7,218 nt of DNA from JBBSDV01 sp038240335 (lineage in GTDB: Bacteria > Chloroflexota > Dehalococcoidia > DSTF01 > JACRBR01): positions 1 through 7,218 of the forward strand of contig JBBSDV010000158.1 of NCBI GenBank assembly GCA_038240335.1, read 5' to 3'. The notes below the pieces were generated by a model. The model searched no databases. It was not told the origin of the DNA and saw nothing but the letters and a program-made list of their open reading frames with translations. Below, piece by piece: positions 1 to 6,102 of the stretch (position 1 is the stretch's first letter; every line of letters begins with the position of its first letter). Position numbers and translations under genes: made by a program.

Positions 1-498
1 GAGCGACACAGCGGCACCATTGTCAACGTCAGTTCCGTCGCCGGCCGAGTCGCCAGCATGGGCAGCGCCCTGTACGCCGCGTCGAAGCACGCCCTCGAAG
101 CGGCGAGCGAATCGCTCGCGCTCGAAATGAAGCCGTTCGGCATTCGCGTCGCGATCATCGAGCCCGGCTTCTTCAACACGCCGATCATCGGCAAGGCGAC
201 ATCGACCATCGGGTTCGACGAGACGTCGCCGTACCTCGTCACGGAGCGCCGGATGCACGCCATCTACTCGAGCGCGACGGTCAACGGCGGCGACCCGCGC
301 GTCGTCGCCGAGGCGATCGAGCACGCGATCTCGACCAACGAACCCAAGCTGCGCTACCTCGTCGGCGCCGATGCCCAGGTCTTCGCGGATGGCCGCGAGA
401 AGGTCAGTGATGAGAACTGGCTCGAGTTCGGCCGCGAGATGTCCGAGGACGAGTTCTGGACCGAGTTCGCGACCCGTTTCCCGATGCCATCCCCCTAG
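1..498 (+). CDS. Short-chain dehydrogenase/reductase (SDR), 5'-truncated by window edge
   Basis: This is the C-terminal 165 residues of a classical SDR, an NAD(P)-dependent cytoplasmic oxidoreductase. The frame is open to base 1, so the ATG at 58 is internal and not the start. Visible family landmarks are the strand-5 motif IVNVSSVAG with the probable catalytic serine (partial residue 12), the YAASK active-site motif 13 residues later (Tyr25, Lys29), and the PGFFNTPI segment matching the PG-x-x-x-T cofactor loop after strand 6. The N-terminal Rossmann TGxxxGxG loop and the NNAG motif lie outside the window. The C-terminus is acidic and aromatic-rich and ends at TAG 496-498. The substrate cannot be deduced: SDRs of this shape act on sugars, steroids, acyl groups or short alcohols. 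No tight operon partner follows, since the next gene starts 160 bases later. The family call is firm; the specificity is unknown. Confidence 0.93.
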   Translation, partial: ERHSGTIVNVSSVAGRVASMGSALYAASKHALEAASESLALEMKPFGIRVAIIEPGFFNTPIIGKATSTIGFDETSPYLVTERRMHAIYSSATVNGGDPRVVAEAIEHAISTNEPKLRYLVGADAQVFADGREKVSDENWLEFGREMSEDEFWTEFATRFPMPSP

Positions 499-552
499 CT
501 CGCCCGCTCCGTTCTCATTGCGCGGGACCTGACTTGGTGCTTGCTGTGCCGA

Positions 553-574
553 GCTTGGTTAACGCTTGGTTAAC
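553..574 (+). repeat. Perfect tandem 11-bp repeat, candidate response-regulator box
   Basis: GCTTGGTTAAC occurs twice head to tail (553-563 and 564-574). A third, partial CTTGGT sits at 533-538, 21 bases before the first copy's CTTGGT, so all three are spaced at roughly one or two helical turns. Two or more direct repeats with 11-bp period are the hallmark of OmpR/PhoB-family response-regulator sites, and the TTAAC cores resemble PhoP-type Pho boxes. The binding protein is an inference: no regulator gene is in the window. Confidence 0.55.
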
Positions 575-595
575 AACAGGCGCACCGATCATAAC
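566..595 (+). promoter_or_regulatory. Possible sigma-70-type promoter for the zinc-ribbon gene
   Basis: TTGGTT (566-571) and CATAAC (590-595) are separated by 18 bases and lie upstream of the gene at 659. Both hexamers are imperfect matches. The -35 candidate lies inside the second copy of the 11-bp repeat, a position expected for activation by an OmpR/PhoB-type regulator. This is weak evidence based on hexamer matching only. Confidence 0.25.
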
Positions 596-612
596 GCCGC
601 TGCTTTTGCGAA

Positions 613-635
613 ACGATCACGTAGGATCGGATCGT
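613..635. repeat. Inverted repeat ACGATC/GATCGT in the 5' leader of the zinc-ribbon gene
   Basis: ACGATC (613-618) and GATCGT (630-635) form a perfect 6-bp inverted repeat with an 11-base spacer, and a further GATCG at 625-629 could compete for the left arm. It ends 13 bases before the GGGAGG Shine-Dalgarno (648-653). It could be an operator or a weak mRNA hairpin; nothing distinguishes these. Confidence 0.3.
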
Positions 636-658
636 CAGTGCAATGACGGGAGGCAGCG

Positions 659-904
659 ATGCGGGCGACATTCCAGCCGGACGGACAGACGGTGATTGAG
701 GTTGATGCTCGCGTCGCGACGTGCATCGTGCCAGCGTGTAATGGCGTCGTCGTACGCCATTCGCTCGGCGGCGGACAAGCGGTCGATCGCTGTTCGCGCT
801 GCTTCCGCCGCTACCAGCTTCGGCCCAACGTCGAGACGCCGTCCACGCAGAGCCGCCTCCGCCGTCTCCTCACCGAGTTTGTCACCTGGCAGGACGACGA
901 ATAG
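659..904 (+). CDS. Small zinc-ribbon-like protein of unknown function
   Basis: This 81-residue protein contains four cysteines arranged C22-x4-C27-x17-C45-x2-C48. That spacing is compatible with a small zinc ribbon: two knuckles either side of a beta-hairpin with a Gly-Gly-Gly turn at 37-39. The C-terminal third is basic then acidic (RLRRLL, then WQDDE) and probably helical. The start is secure: a GGGAGG ribosome binding site at 648-653 sits 5 bases before the ATG, the strongest Shine-Dalgarno in this half of the window. It stands alone, 160 bases after the SDR gene and 213 bases before the next gene, with a candidate regulated promoter upstream. Single zinc ribbons of this size bind nucleic acid or act as protein-interaction modules, but the sequence does not say which. 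I do not recognise a named family. Confidence 0.72.
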   Translation: MRATFQPDGQTVIEVDARVATCIVPACNGVVVRHSLGGGQAVDRCSRCFRRYQLRPNVETPSTQSRLRRLLTEFVTWQDDE

Positions 905-972
905 TCGAAATGCCGCCCAGCCCGACGATCTTCGGCAGGCGCTTCAGCACCACGACACAACAAGATAAACAC

Positions 973-993
973 TAGTGGGGTTCGGTCCCACTG
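973..993 (+). terminator. Hairpin downstream of the zinc-ribbon gene, possible terminator
   Basis: AGTGGG (974-979) pairs with CCCACT (987-992) around a 7-base loop, with an extra T-G wobble at the base. It lies 70 bases after the stop of the 659-904 gene. No uninterrupted T-run follows, only a pyrimidine-rich stretch (GCTTCGTCGTTCCTC), so it is at best an imperfect intrinsic terminator. The rest of the 905-1117 gap holds no gene that I can support. Confidence 0.35.
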
Positions 994-1117
994 CTTCGTC
1001 GTTCCTCGCCGCAACGATCGCGTCTTGCACGCATCTGGTAGGATGCCCGTTCCAGCGGACATCTGATGGCGACGCGTTGCGGATCTGATGCGTACGGACC
1101 GACCCCAGGAGAAACAA

Positions 1118-1759
1118 ATGGCGACCTACGGAGCAACGTTCGACATCGATCGGCAAGAACGGTACGACCGCACGCAGATGGTCATCCGCATCCTCCTTCT
1201 GCTCGTGCTGTCGATCCTTGCGGGCGCGCTCGGCTGGGTACATGGCGCGCTGTATCTCGGCATCCCCGTGCTCGCCGCTATCGCCATCTCGCAAAAGGGA
1301 GCACGGCAGTACCACGCGGAATCCGAAACGAACATGACGATGTGGCTGCGCTACATCCTCGCGTTCTACGCATACACCGGCCTGCTCACCGATAAGCTGC
1401 CGAACGAAGACCCGCGCCAGACGCTCCGCTTCGACGTCGTGCCCGACGGCGAACCGACCGCCGGCGGCGTGCTGCTGCGCATCATCACCGTGATCCCGCA
1501 CGCGATCGTCCTGGCGCTCCTCGGCATCGTCGCCGTCGTCCTCTGGATCGTGGCCGCGATCATGGTCCTGATCGGCGAGTCGTACCCGGAAGGCGTTTTC
1601 AATTTCCTTCGCGGTCACCTGCGCTGGCAAGCGCGCGTGTACGCCTACCTCGCGGGCCTCGTGCAGGAATATCCGCCGTTCGCTCTCGACACCGGCCCGG
1701 AGCGGCCCACGGTTCAGAATCTAATGGCCGGCGAAAGCCCGCAGCCAGAACTTTCGTAG
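1118..1759 (+). CDS. DUF4389-type integral membrane protein
   Basis: This is a 213-residue membrane protein of unknown function. After a polar N-terminus, hydrophobic stretches lie at about residues 22-41 and 43-58 (probably two membrane segments in a hairpin). A soluble linker carrying an aromatic WLRYILAFYAY helix follows, then a long hydrophobic block at about 118-152 that may form one or two segments. The C-terminal signature is an RW-x3-RV-x-AY run (169-177) followed by YPPF (185-188), which matches my recollection of the DUF4389 family's 'RW..RV.aY...l.d.YPPF' ending. The start at 1118 is chosen because AGGAGA (1107-1112) lies 5 bases upstream and the protein then begins MATYGATFDI. An in-frame ATG at 1088 lacks such a site and adds ten polar residues. 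It is monocistronic and convergent with the Tat-exported protein at 1860-3011. The family call is likely; the function is unknown. Confidence 0.8.
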   Translation: MATYGATFDIDRQERYDRTQMVIRILLLLVLSILAGALGWVHGALYLGIPVLAAIAISQKGARQYHAESETNMTMWLRYILAFYAYTGLLTDKLPNEDPRQTLRFDVVPDGEPTAGGVLLRIITVIPHAIVLALLGIVAVVLWIVAAIMVLIGESYPEGVFNFLRGHLRWQARVYAYLAGLVQEYPPFALDTGPERPTVQNLMAGESPQPELS

Positions 1760-1859
1760 CACCACCTGCCGGAGCGGACAGGCTGCTGAGACTCGACCTA
1801 CCAGACGCCCCGCCGGAGGCGACGACGTGTAGGTGAGTTCTCTTGCCCGCGTGCCGGCG

Positions 1860-3011
1860 TTAAGGGACGCTCGTCACTGAGGCGATTGGCGACGGACTGG
1901 GCGTCGACGTGCTCGGCGCCGCCGTCGGCGTCCGTGTACGCGTCGGTGTCGGCGTGCGCGTCGGCGTCGTCCGCGTCGAACTCGTCGCCGGCGTCCGCGT
2001 CGGCGTCTTAGTGCCCGTCGGCGTCGACGTCGGCACCGGGGTCGGCGGCGGTGCCTTCGGCTCCGGTCCGGGCGGGTTGTCGGCGAGGTACTGCAACGTG
2101 TTGACCCCAGTCACGCCCAGCCGCCAGTCCGAGATCACGGGCATCCCCAGATCCCACGCGTGATGCGCGAATCGCGCCCAGGAAACCGGATCGCTGGCCG
2201 CGCCCTGGCCGACGGGGATCACCTCGCGCTCGTACGGCGCAAGTAGCCGCGCAGTTGACTCGAGTAAGAACTCGGGCGTGATGCCGCCGGCCGGCACCGG
2301 ATAGCCGCTTCCGTTATAGCCGTCGACGTTGCCCTGCGTCGCGAACGTCTCCCAGTACAACTGCGGCCAGATACCGTCGCTGAACGCGACGAACTCGCCC
2401 ATCGGCACCATGTTGATTCGCCATGGCCTGGCATCGATCGAGATGTCGACGCGCGCGTTCGGATTTAGCCGCCGCAGCTCCGCGCCGTACCGCGACGCGT
2501 CGTCCGCGTTGCCGAGCCAAAATCCCGACGAGCCTTCGACATCGAGCACCAGGCTGCGAGCGCCGGCGCCGAGCACATCCGCCGCCATCTGCGCCTCCCG
2601 GACCGGGTCGATGCCCTTCGGTACGCACCACGCATGGCAGGGGATCCCGCGATCCTCGAAATAGCGGACGACGTTAGCGAACCGCTGGACGCCGTCGATC
2701 GAGTCGGGCGCGTGATCGTATGTCGACATCCAGTCCGTGCCGTCGTGGGTCTTCACGACGACGCCGAGCCCTTTGCCCGCGAGCGCCGCCGCAATGCCGT
2801 CCAGCGCCGCGTCCGCCGAGAACTGCCAGACCCAGATGCGATGGTGCGGCGACTGCCGGATCTTCGCCTGCTCGACGCGCCGCAGCACCTCAGGATCGCA
2901 CTGCGACAGTCCGAGGCTGGCCGCGGCCCCGCCGGCGAGCGTCACGGCGCCCGCGATGAACCGCCGGCGGTTGGTTGCGTGATTGAGGATGCCGCTGCCA
3001 CGCCCGTCCAT
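1860..3011 (-). CDS. Tat-exported putative glycoside-hydrolase-like TIM-barrel protein with Pro/Thr-rich tail
   Basis: This is a 383-residue exported protein. The N-terminus has a twin-arginine signal: NRRRFIAG (14-21) followed by a small hydrophobic Ala/Gly/Leu stretch to about residue 36. The mature region (about 55-312) shows eight regularly spaced predicted strands, namely IWVWQF (59-64), GLGVVVKTHD, IPCHAWCV, SLVLDVEG, RVDISIDA, GIWPQLYWE, EVIPVGQG and MPVISDW, as in a (beta/alpha)8 barrel. D157 and E159 on strand 4 form a DxE pair as in GH18- or GH25-like enzymes, so a cell-envelope or extracellular glycan substrate is an inference. Residues 313-383 are a low-complexity Pro/Thr/Ser/Arg tail. 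The ATG at 3011 is chosen because AAGGAGGT lies 6 bases upstream; an in-frame ATG at 3074 would bury the Tat motif. It lies 135 bases downstream of the CoA-transferase gene and may have its own promoter. Fold and export are fairly secure; enzymatic activity is not. Confidence 0.78.
   Translation of the reverse strand: MDGRGSGILNHATNRRRFIAGAVTLAGGAAASLGLSQCDPEVLRRVEQAKIRQSPHHRIWVWQFSADAALDGIAAALAGKGLGVVVKTHDGTDWMSTYDHAPDSIDGVQRFANVVRYFEDRGIPCHAWCVPKGIDPVREAQMAADVLGAGARSLVLDVEGSSGFWLGNADDASRYGAELRRLNPNARVDISIDARPWRINMVPMGEFVAFSDGIWPQLYWETFATQGNVDGYNGSGYPVPAGGITPEFLLESTARLLAPYEREVIPVGQGAASDPVSWARFAHHAWDLGMPVISDWRLGVTGVNTLQYLADNPPGPEPKAPPPTPVPTSTPTGTKTPTRTPATSSTRTTPTRTPTPTRTRTPTAAPSTSTPSPSPIASVTSVP
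1863..2075 (-). repeat. Low-complexity repeat DNA encoding the Pro/Thr/Arg-rich C-terminal tail
   Basis: On the + strand this stretch is dominated by degenerate GTCGGCGT-like octamers, for example GCGTCGGCGTC repeated around 1957-1967 and 1996-2006. Read on the - strand they give alternating ACG/CCG/CGC codons (TPTRTPTPTR). The tail spans residues 313-383 of the exported protein. Such repeats are prone to slippage, so tail length is expected to differ among relatives. Confidence 0.8.
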
Positions 3012-3072
3012 GCCCAGACCTCCTTGCCTGCCCTCGCATCCGCTGACCGGTAAGGCTAACAGAAGGGCATAC

Positions 3073-3101
3073 ATTTTCCTATGCGGCAGCAGATCTTGTA
3101 A
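3073..3101 (-). promoter_or_regulatory. Weak candidate promoter for the Tat-exported protein
   Basis: Reading the - strand, TTACAA (3101-3096) and GAAAAT (3078-3073) are 17 bases apart in a locally AT-richer patch between the CoA-transferase stop (3147) and the exported-protein start (3011). Both hexamers are poor matches to the sigma-70 consensus. If real, it would uncouple this gene from the CoA-transferase chain. Confidence 0.25.
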
Positions 3102-3146
3102 TGTCCTACCGTCGATGAATCGAGCGCTTCGCGCCGAAGACGGGCG

Positions 3147-4463
3147 TTACGCGTGCACGCCGAGGTTCGGCTCGTTCGACGTAACGCCCGCGGCGGCGAG
3201 ATCCGCGATCTCGTCGTCCGTGAGGCCGAGCAGGTCGCGGAGCACCCATTGGTTGTGCTCGCCGTACGTCGGCGGCGGCAGTCGGACGTGCGCTGGCGAG
3301 CGTGACATTCTCCACACCGGGCCTTCCATGTCCCACGTGCCGGCTTCGGCCTGCGTGACGGACTCCCAGAATCCGCGCGCGCGCAAGTGCTCATCCTGCA
3401 TCAGGCGCGGGATCTTCAGCACCGCAGACGCGGCGATCCCTGCCGCCTGCATCGCGCTCGCGGCATCATCTTGTGAGCGCTGACTGGTCCATGCAGCGAT
3501 GATCGCATCGAGGTCATCGTGATGGTGATGGCGCGAGACGAGGTCGGCAAACCGAACATCGCTCGCGAGCTCGCTCTGACCGATGGCGCCGCATAGAGCA
3601 GTGAACTCGGCATCGGAACCGACGGAAATCGCTACCCACTCGTCCCGTGTAAAACACTCGTACACGCCCTGCACGCGCGAGATGTGACGGTTGCCGATGT
3701 TATCGCCGGAATCGCCGTCATCGCCATCGCGAAGCGACATCTGGTGGCCGAGGATGTGCTCGCCGATCGTGCCGATCATCGCCTCCCACTGCGCGACCTC
3801 GACGTGCTGCCCCTCGCCTGTCTCGCGCCGGTGCAGTAGCGCCGCCAGCGCCGCAGCCGCCGCGATCGCCCCCGCGTTCGGGTCGCCGTACGCGATCGGC
3901 GATTTGTGCGGCCCCATCCCGGGGTAGCCGGTGATCGACGCCAGGCCGCTCAGCTGCTCGACGTTCGTGCCGTAGGCGACATGATGCTTCTCCGGCCCGC
4001 TCTTTCCGTGGCTCGGCATCGAGATGAGGATGATGTCGCTCTTCACGCTACGAAGGTCGGCATAGTCCATGCCGAGCTTGCCGATGACGTCGGCTCGATA
4101 GTTCTCGAACACAAAATCGCACGTCGCGACGAGCCGCAGCGCCAGCTCCCGCCCCCGCGCCGTCTGGAGATCGAGCGTGCAGGCGTACTTGTTCCGGTTG
4201 TTGTGATTGAAGTACGCCGAGCGATTCCACCACCCATCCGGCGATCCCTTGAGGAAATGCAGCGATCGCAGCATGTCCCACGACCGCGCCGACTCCACCT
4301 TGATCACCTCGGCGCCCATGTCTGCAAGCAGCCGCGTGCCGGATGGCCCCGCCCACACCATCGTCAGGTCGAGGATGCGGATGCCGTAGAGGGGCAGGTT
4401 CTGGAGGTCGGACGTTGGCGGTTCGACGCTGGAGTCCACTACATCGTCCCTGCGACGCATCAT
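3147..4463 (-). CDS. CaiB/BaiF type III CoA-transferase, catalytic-Asp-containing paralogue
   Basis: This 438-residue protein is of normal family length. Type III CoA-transferases move CoA between acyl-CoA and a free carboxylic acid through an aspartyl-CoA intermediate; they are cytoplasmic interlocked dimers. The signature N-terminus GIRILDL...WAGPSGTRLLADMGAEVIKVE spans about residues 27-57. The catalytic loop AYGDPNAG places Asp194 at the expected nucleophile position, followed by the HRRETGEGQHVEV motif (211-223). The C-terminal GEHNQWVLRDLLGLTDDEIADL (401-422) is the usual family ending. Oddities are an acidic Gly/Asp run (246-254) where the mobile glycine-rich loop is expected, and four consecutive histidines (312-315). 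The ATG overlaps the TGA of the upstream paralogue as ATGA (4463-4460), so it is probably translationally coupled. The acyl substrate cannot be read from the sequence. Related family members include formyl-CoA, carnitine and succinyl-CoA-dependent transferases and alpha-methylacyl-CoA racemases. Confidence 0.93.
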   Translation of the reverse strand: MMRRRDDVVDSSVEPPTSDLQNLPLYGIRILDLTMVWAGPSGTRLLADMGAEVIKVESARSWDMLRSLHFLKGSPDGWWNRSAYFNHNNRNKYACTLDLQTARGRELALRLVATCDFVFENYRADVIGKLGMDYADLRSVKSDIILISMPSHGKSGPEKHHVAYGTNVEQLSGLASITGYPGMGPHKSPIAYGDPNAGAIAAAAALAALLHRRETGEGQHVEVAQWEAMIGTIGEHILGHQMSLRDGDDGDSGDNIGNRHISRVQGVYECFTRDEWVAISVGSDAEFTALCGAIGQSELASDVRFADLVSRHHHHDDLDAIIAAWTSQRSQDDAASAMQAAGIAASAVLKIPRLMQDEHLRARGFWESVTQAEAGTWDMEGPVWRMSRSPAHVRLPPPTYGEHNQWVLRDLLGLTDDEIADLAAAGVTSNEPNLGVHA

Positions 4464-5656
4464 ATGACGCCCGCGGCGGCGAGTTGCGAGAGGTCGCGCG
4501 ACGTCAGGCCGAGCATCTCGCGATACACATCCGCGTTGTGCTCGCCGAGTAGCGGCGCGGCGCGGAGAACCGGCGGCGTCGCCGGCATGCGTGCGCCGGG
4601 CGATGGATACTGGAGCACGCCGGCGGCTGGATGCTCGATGTCCCGGAAGAAGTGGCGCTGCTTGAGGTGCTCAGACGCGAGCAGATCCGCGATCGTATTC
4701 ACCGGCGAGATTGGCGCCCGGAATTTCCCGGCGCGCTCGTACGCGTCTTGCTTCGTAACGCCGCTCGCCCAGATGAACATTTGCGCCGACAGCTCGTCGT
4801 CGTTCCGGAGCCGCGCCCGGTTATCGACGAACCGCTCATCGTCGGCCATCCATCGCCCATCGATCGCGTCCATCAGCTGCGGCCAGTTCTTCGGCATCGC
4901 ATGGATACCGATATGGCCATCGATCGCCGGATAGATGCCGACGACTGCGGACGACATGTTCCCTCGCCGCGTGGTCAGCGCCTCCGACTTCCGGTAGGCG
5001 TAGTCCGGCAGGTAAATCTCGAGGATCGCTGCCATCACTTCCTGACCACTGACCTCCGCCTGCTGGCCGACGCCGCATGCTCGCGCGTTCCAAATCGCCG
5101 CCAACGTTGCGCCAAGCGCCCACGTGCCGGCCTGGTAGAGCGCCTGGTAGCCTCCGTTCTGCAGCGGTTCGCGATCCGGATCGCCCGTCAGATAGTGCTG
5201 CCCACCGCTGGCGTACGACGTGAGGTTCGTCGCCAGCCAGTCCGCATGCGGCCCGCTCTGTCCGAACGCCGTGACCGACGTCGTCACGATGCGCGGGTTC
5301 TCGCCGGCGAAGTCATCGTGCGTCAGCCGCAGTGCGGCAAGTTCCGACGGACGCTGATCAAGCACGACCGCATCGCATGTCGCCGCGAGTCGCAGCGCGA
5401 TCGCGCGGCCGCTCGCGGTGCCGATGTCGAGCGTGATGCTGCGCTTGCTCGTGTTGAGCCACAGAAAGAGCGCGCTCGCCTCGCGGTCCGGCACGCCGCC
5501 CGGGAAGCGCCCGTGCCCCCGCGATTCGTCGCCGACGCTCGGCCGCTCGACCTTAAGCACATCCGCGCCGAAGTCAGCGAGCAGCTTCGTGCACCAAGGC
5601 CCCGCAACGCCCGACGTGAGATCCAAAATGCGCAGCGACGCCAGCGGCCCCGTCAC
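4460..5656 (-). CDS. CaiB/BaiF type III CoA-transferase paralogue lacking the catalytic aspartate
   Basis: From the GTG at 5656 this is a 398-residue protein beginning MTGPLASLRILDL, the usual family start. The family N-terminus continues as VAGPWCTKLLADFGADVLKVERP, and the C-terminal LLGEHNADVYREMLGL matches its neighbour. At the nucleophile position the family pattern ADYxAG is replaced by ALYQAG: leucine (residue 173, codon CTC read from 5140-5138) stands where the downstream paralogue has Asp194. The following motif is also degenerate (WNARACGVGQQAEV, without the R-x-TG seen in the partner). It may be a structural or regulatory subunit of a heteromeric enzyme. GTG 5656 is preferred because it overlaps the PIN gene stop as GTGA and removes a basic 14-residue extension. 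The alternative is ATG 5698 (412 residues), which has only a weak GCAGG upstream. The gene is coupled to the next one by ATGA. The family is certain; the activity is doubtful. Confidence 0.9.
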   Translation of the reverse strand: MTGPLASLRILDLTSGVAGPWCTKLLADFGADVLKVERPSVGDESRGHGRFPGGVPDREASALFLWLNTSKRSITLDIGTASGRAIALRLAATCDAVVLDQRPSELAALRLTHDDFAGENPRIVTTSVTAFGQSGPHADWLATNLTSYASGGQHYLTGDPDREPLQNGGYQALYQAGTWALGATLAAIWNARACGVGQQAEVSGQEVMAAILEIYLPDYAYRKSEALTTRRGNMSSAVVGIYPAIDGHIGIHAMPKNWPQLMDAIDGRWMADDERFVDNRARLRNDDELSAQMFIWASGVTKQDAYERAGKFRAPISPVNTIADLLASEHLKQRHFFRDIEHPAAGVLQYPSPGARMPATPPVLRAAPLLGEHNADVYREMLGLTSRDLSQLAAAGVI

Positions 5657-6102
5657 GTGCGAGAGCCACGGGACGGCGCGCCGAGAGCGGTGAGGCATTC
5701 GACGCCTGCCGCCTCCGCGAGCGCAAGCTGTTGTCGATCATGCGTGACCAGCCGCAGATCGTATCGTAGGGCGCTGCTGATGATCCACATATCGGCGTCG
5801 CCCGCGTCGCGACCTAGCTCGCGGCTCTTACTCAACAGGGCTCGCGCCCGGGACACGTCCGCGTAGTGGAGACTCGTCGTGCCGGAATGCGGCAGGCGCA
5901 CTGTGTTGCTGACGGCGAACTCGAGTCGCTGCTGCCGAGCATCTGAGAAGTCTGCGACAAGCAACTCGGCTGCGGTTTGAAATGAGATCGCTATTCGACG
6001 TCCATTCAGAAGGTCTGCATATGCGGCCGAAAGAGTGTTGGTCTTCGTCATACACGATAGAACACTTGTGTCGGCGAGAACTGGTTCGCGGCGGCCGGTC
6101 AA
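5653..6102 (-). CDS. VapC-like PIN-domain ribonuclease toxin
   Basis: This 149-residue single PIN domain is typical of VapC toxins, Mg2+-dependent endoribonucleases that cut tRNA, rRNA or mRNA when free of antitoxin. The acidic quartet is complete: Asp11 in the first strand (VLADTSVLS), Glu46 (TAAELL), Asp104 in DADMWIISSAL (with Asp102 beside it) and Asp122 (LVTHD). The start must be the TTG at 6102, because the first ATG in frame (codon 18) would remove the first strand and Asp11. That TTG overlaps the TGA of the upstream small gene as TTGA and no good Shine-Dalgarno precedes it, so translation probably depends on ribosomes finishing the putative antitoxin. The 3' end overlaps the first CoA-transferase start as GTGA. 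The toxin assignment follows from the fold plus the small upstream partner; the RNA target is unknown. Confidence 0.88.
   Translation of the reverse strand: MTGRREPVLADTSVLSCMTKTNTLSAAYADLLNGRRIAISFQTAAELLVADFSDARQQRLEFAVSNTVRLPHSGTTSLHYADVSRARALLSKSRELGRDAGDADMWIISSALRYDLRLVTHDRQQLALAEAAGVECLTALGAPSRGSRT

Noticed and set aside
503..526. CCCGC/GCGGG pair just after the SDR stop, considered as a terminator
   Set aside because: Only five base pairs with a 14-base loop and no T-tract; too weak to list.
973..993. GTGGGGTTCGGTCCCAC resembling a tRNA T-arm
   Set aside because: No acceptor, D or anticodon arms can be built upstream of it and there is no matching acceptor strand; it is better read as a simple hairpin.
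944..1630. 228-codon open frame on the - strand
   Set aside because: It is antisense to the DUF4389 gene, rich in His/Asp/Arg, and lacks recognisable motifs; the + strand protein has membrane segments and a family signature.
3012..3074. Upstream ATG at 3074 giving a short LPVSGC lipobox-like N-terminus to the exported protein
   Set aside because: AAGGAGGT lies directly before the ATG at 3011, the upstream peptide lacks a basic n-region, and the extension would place the twin-arginine motif near residue 36.
3699..3728. Asp/Gly-rich run (DGDDGDSGD) in the downstream CoA-transferase, considered as a calcium-binding repeat
   Set aside because: A single irregular run in a cytoplasmic enzyme at the position of the family's mobile glycine-rich loop; no second repeat or EF-hand helices.
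3906..5866. Long open frames on the + strand (342 codons at 3906-4934 and 411 codons at 4631-5866)
   Set aside because: They lie antisense to clear CoA-transferase genes, run across gene junctions, are rich in Arg/Ala/Pro without domain motifs, and are explained by strong GC third-position bias.
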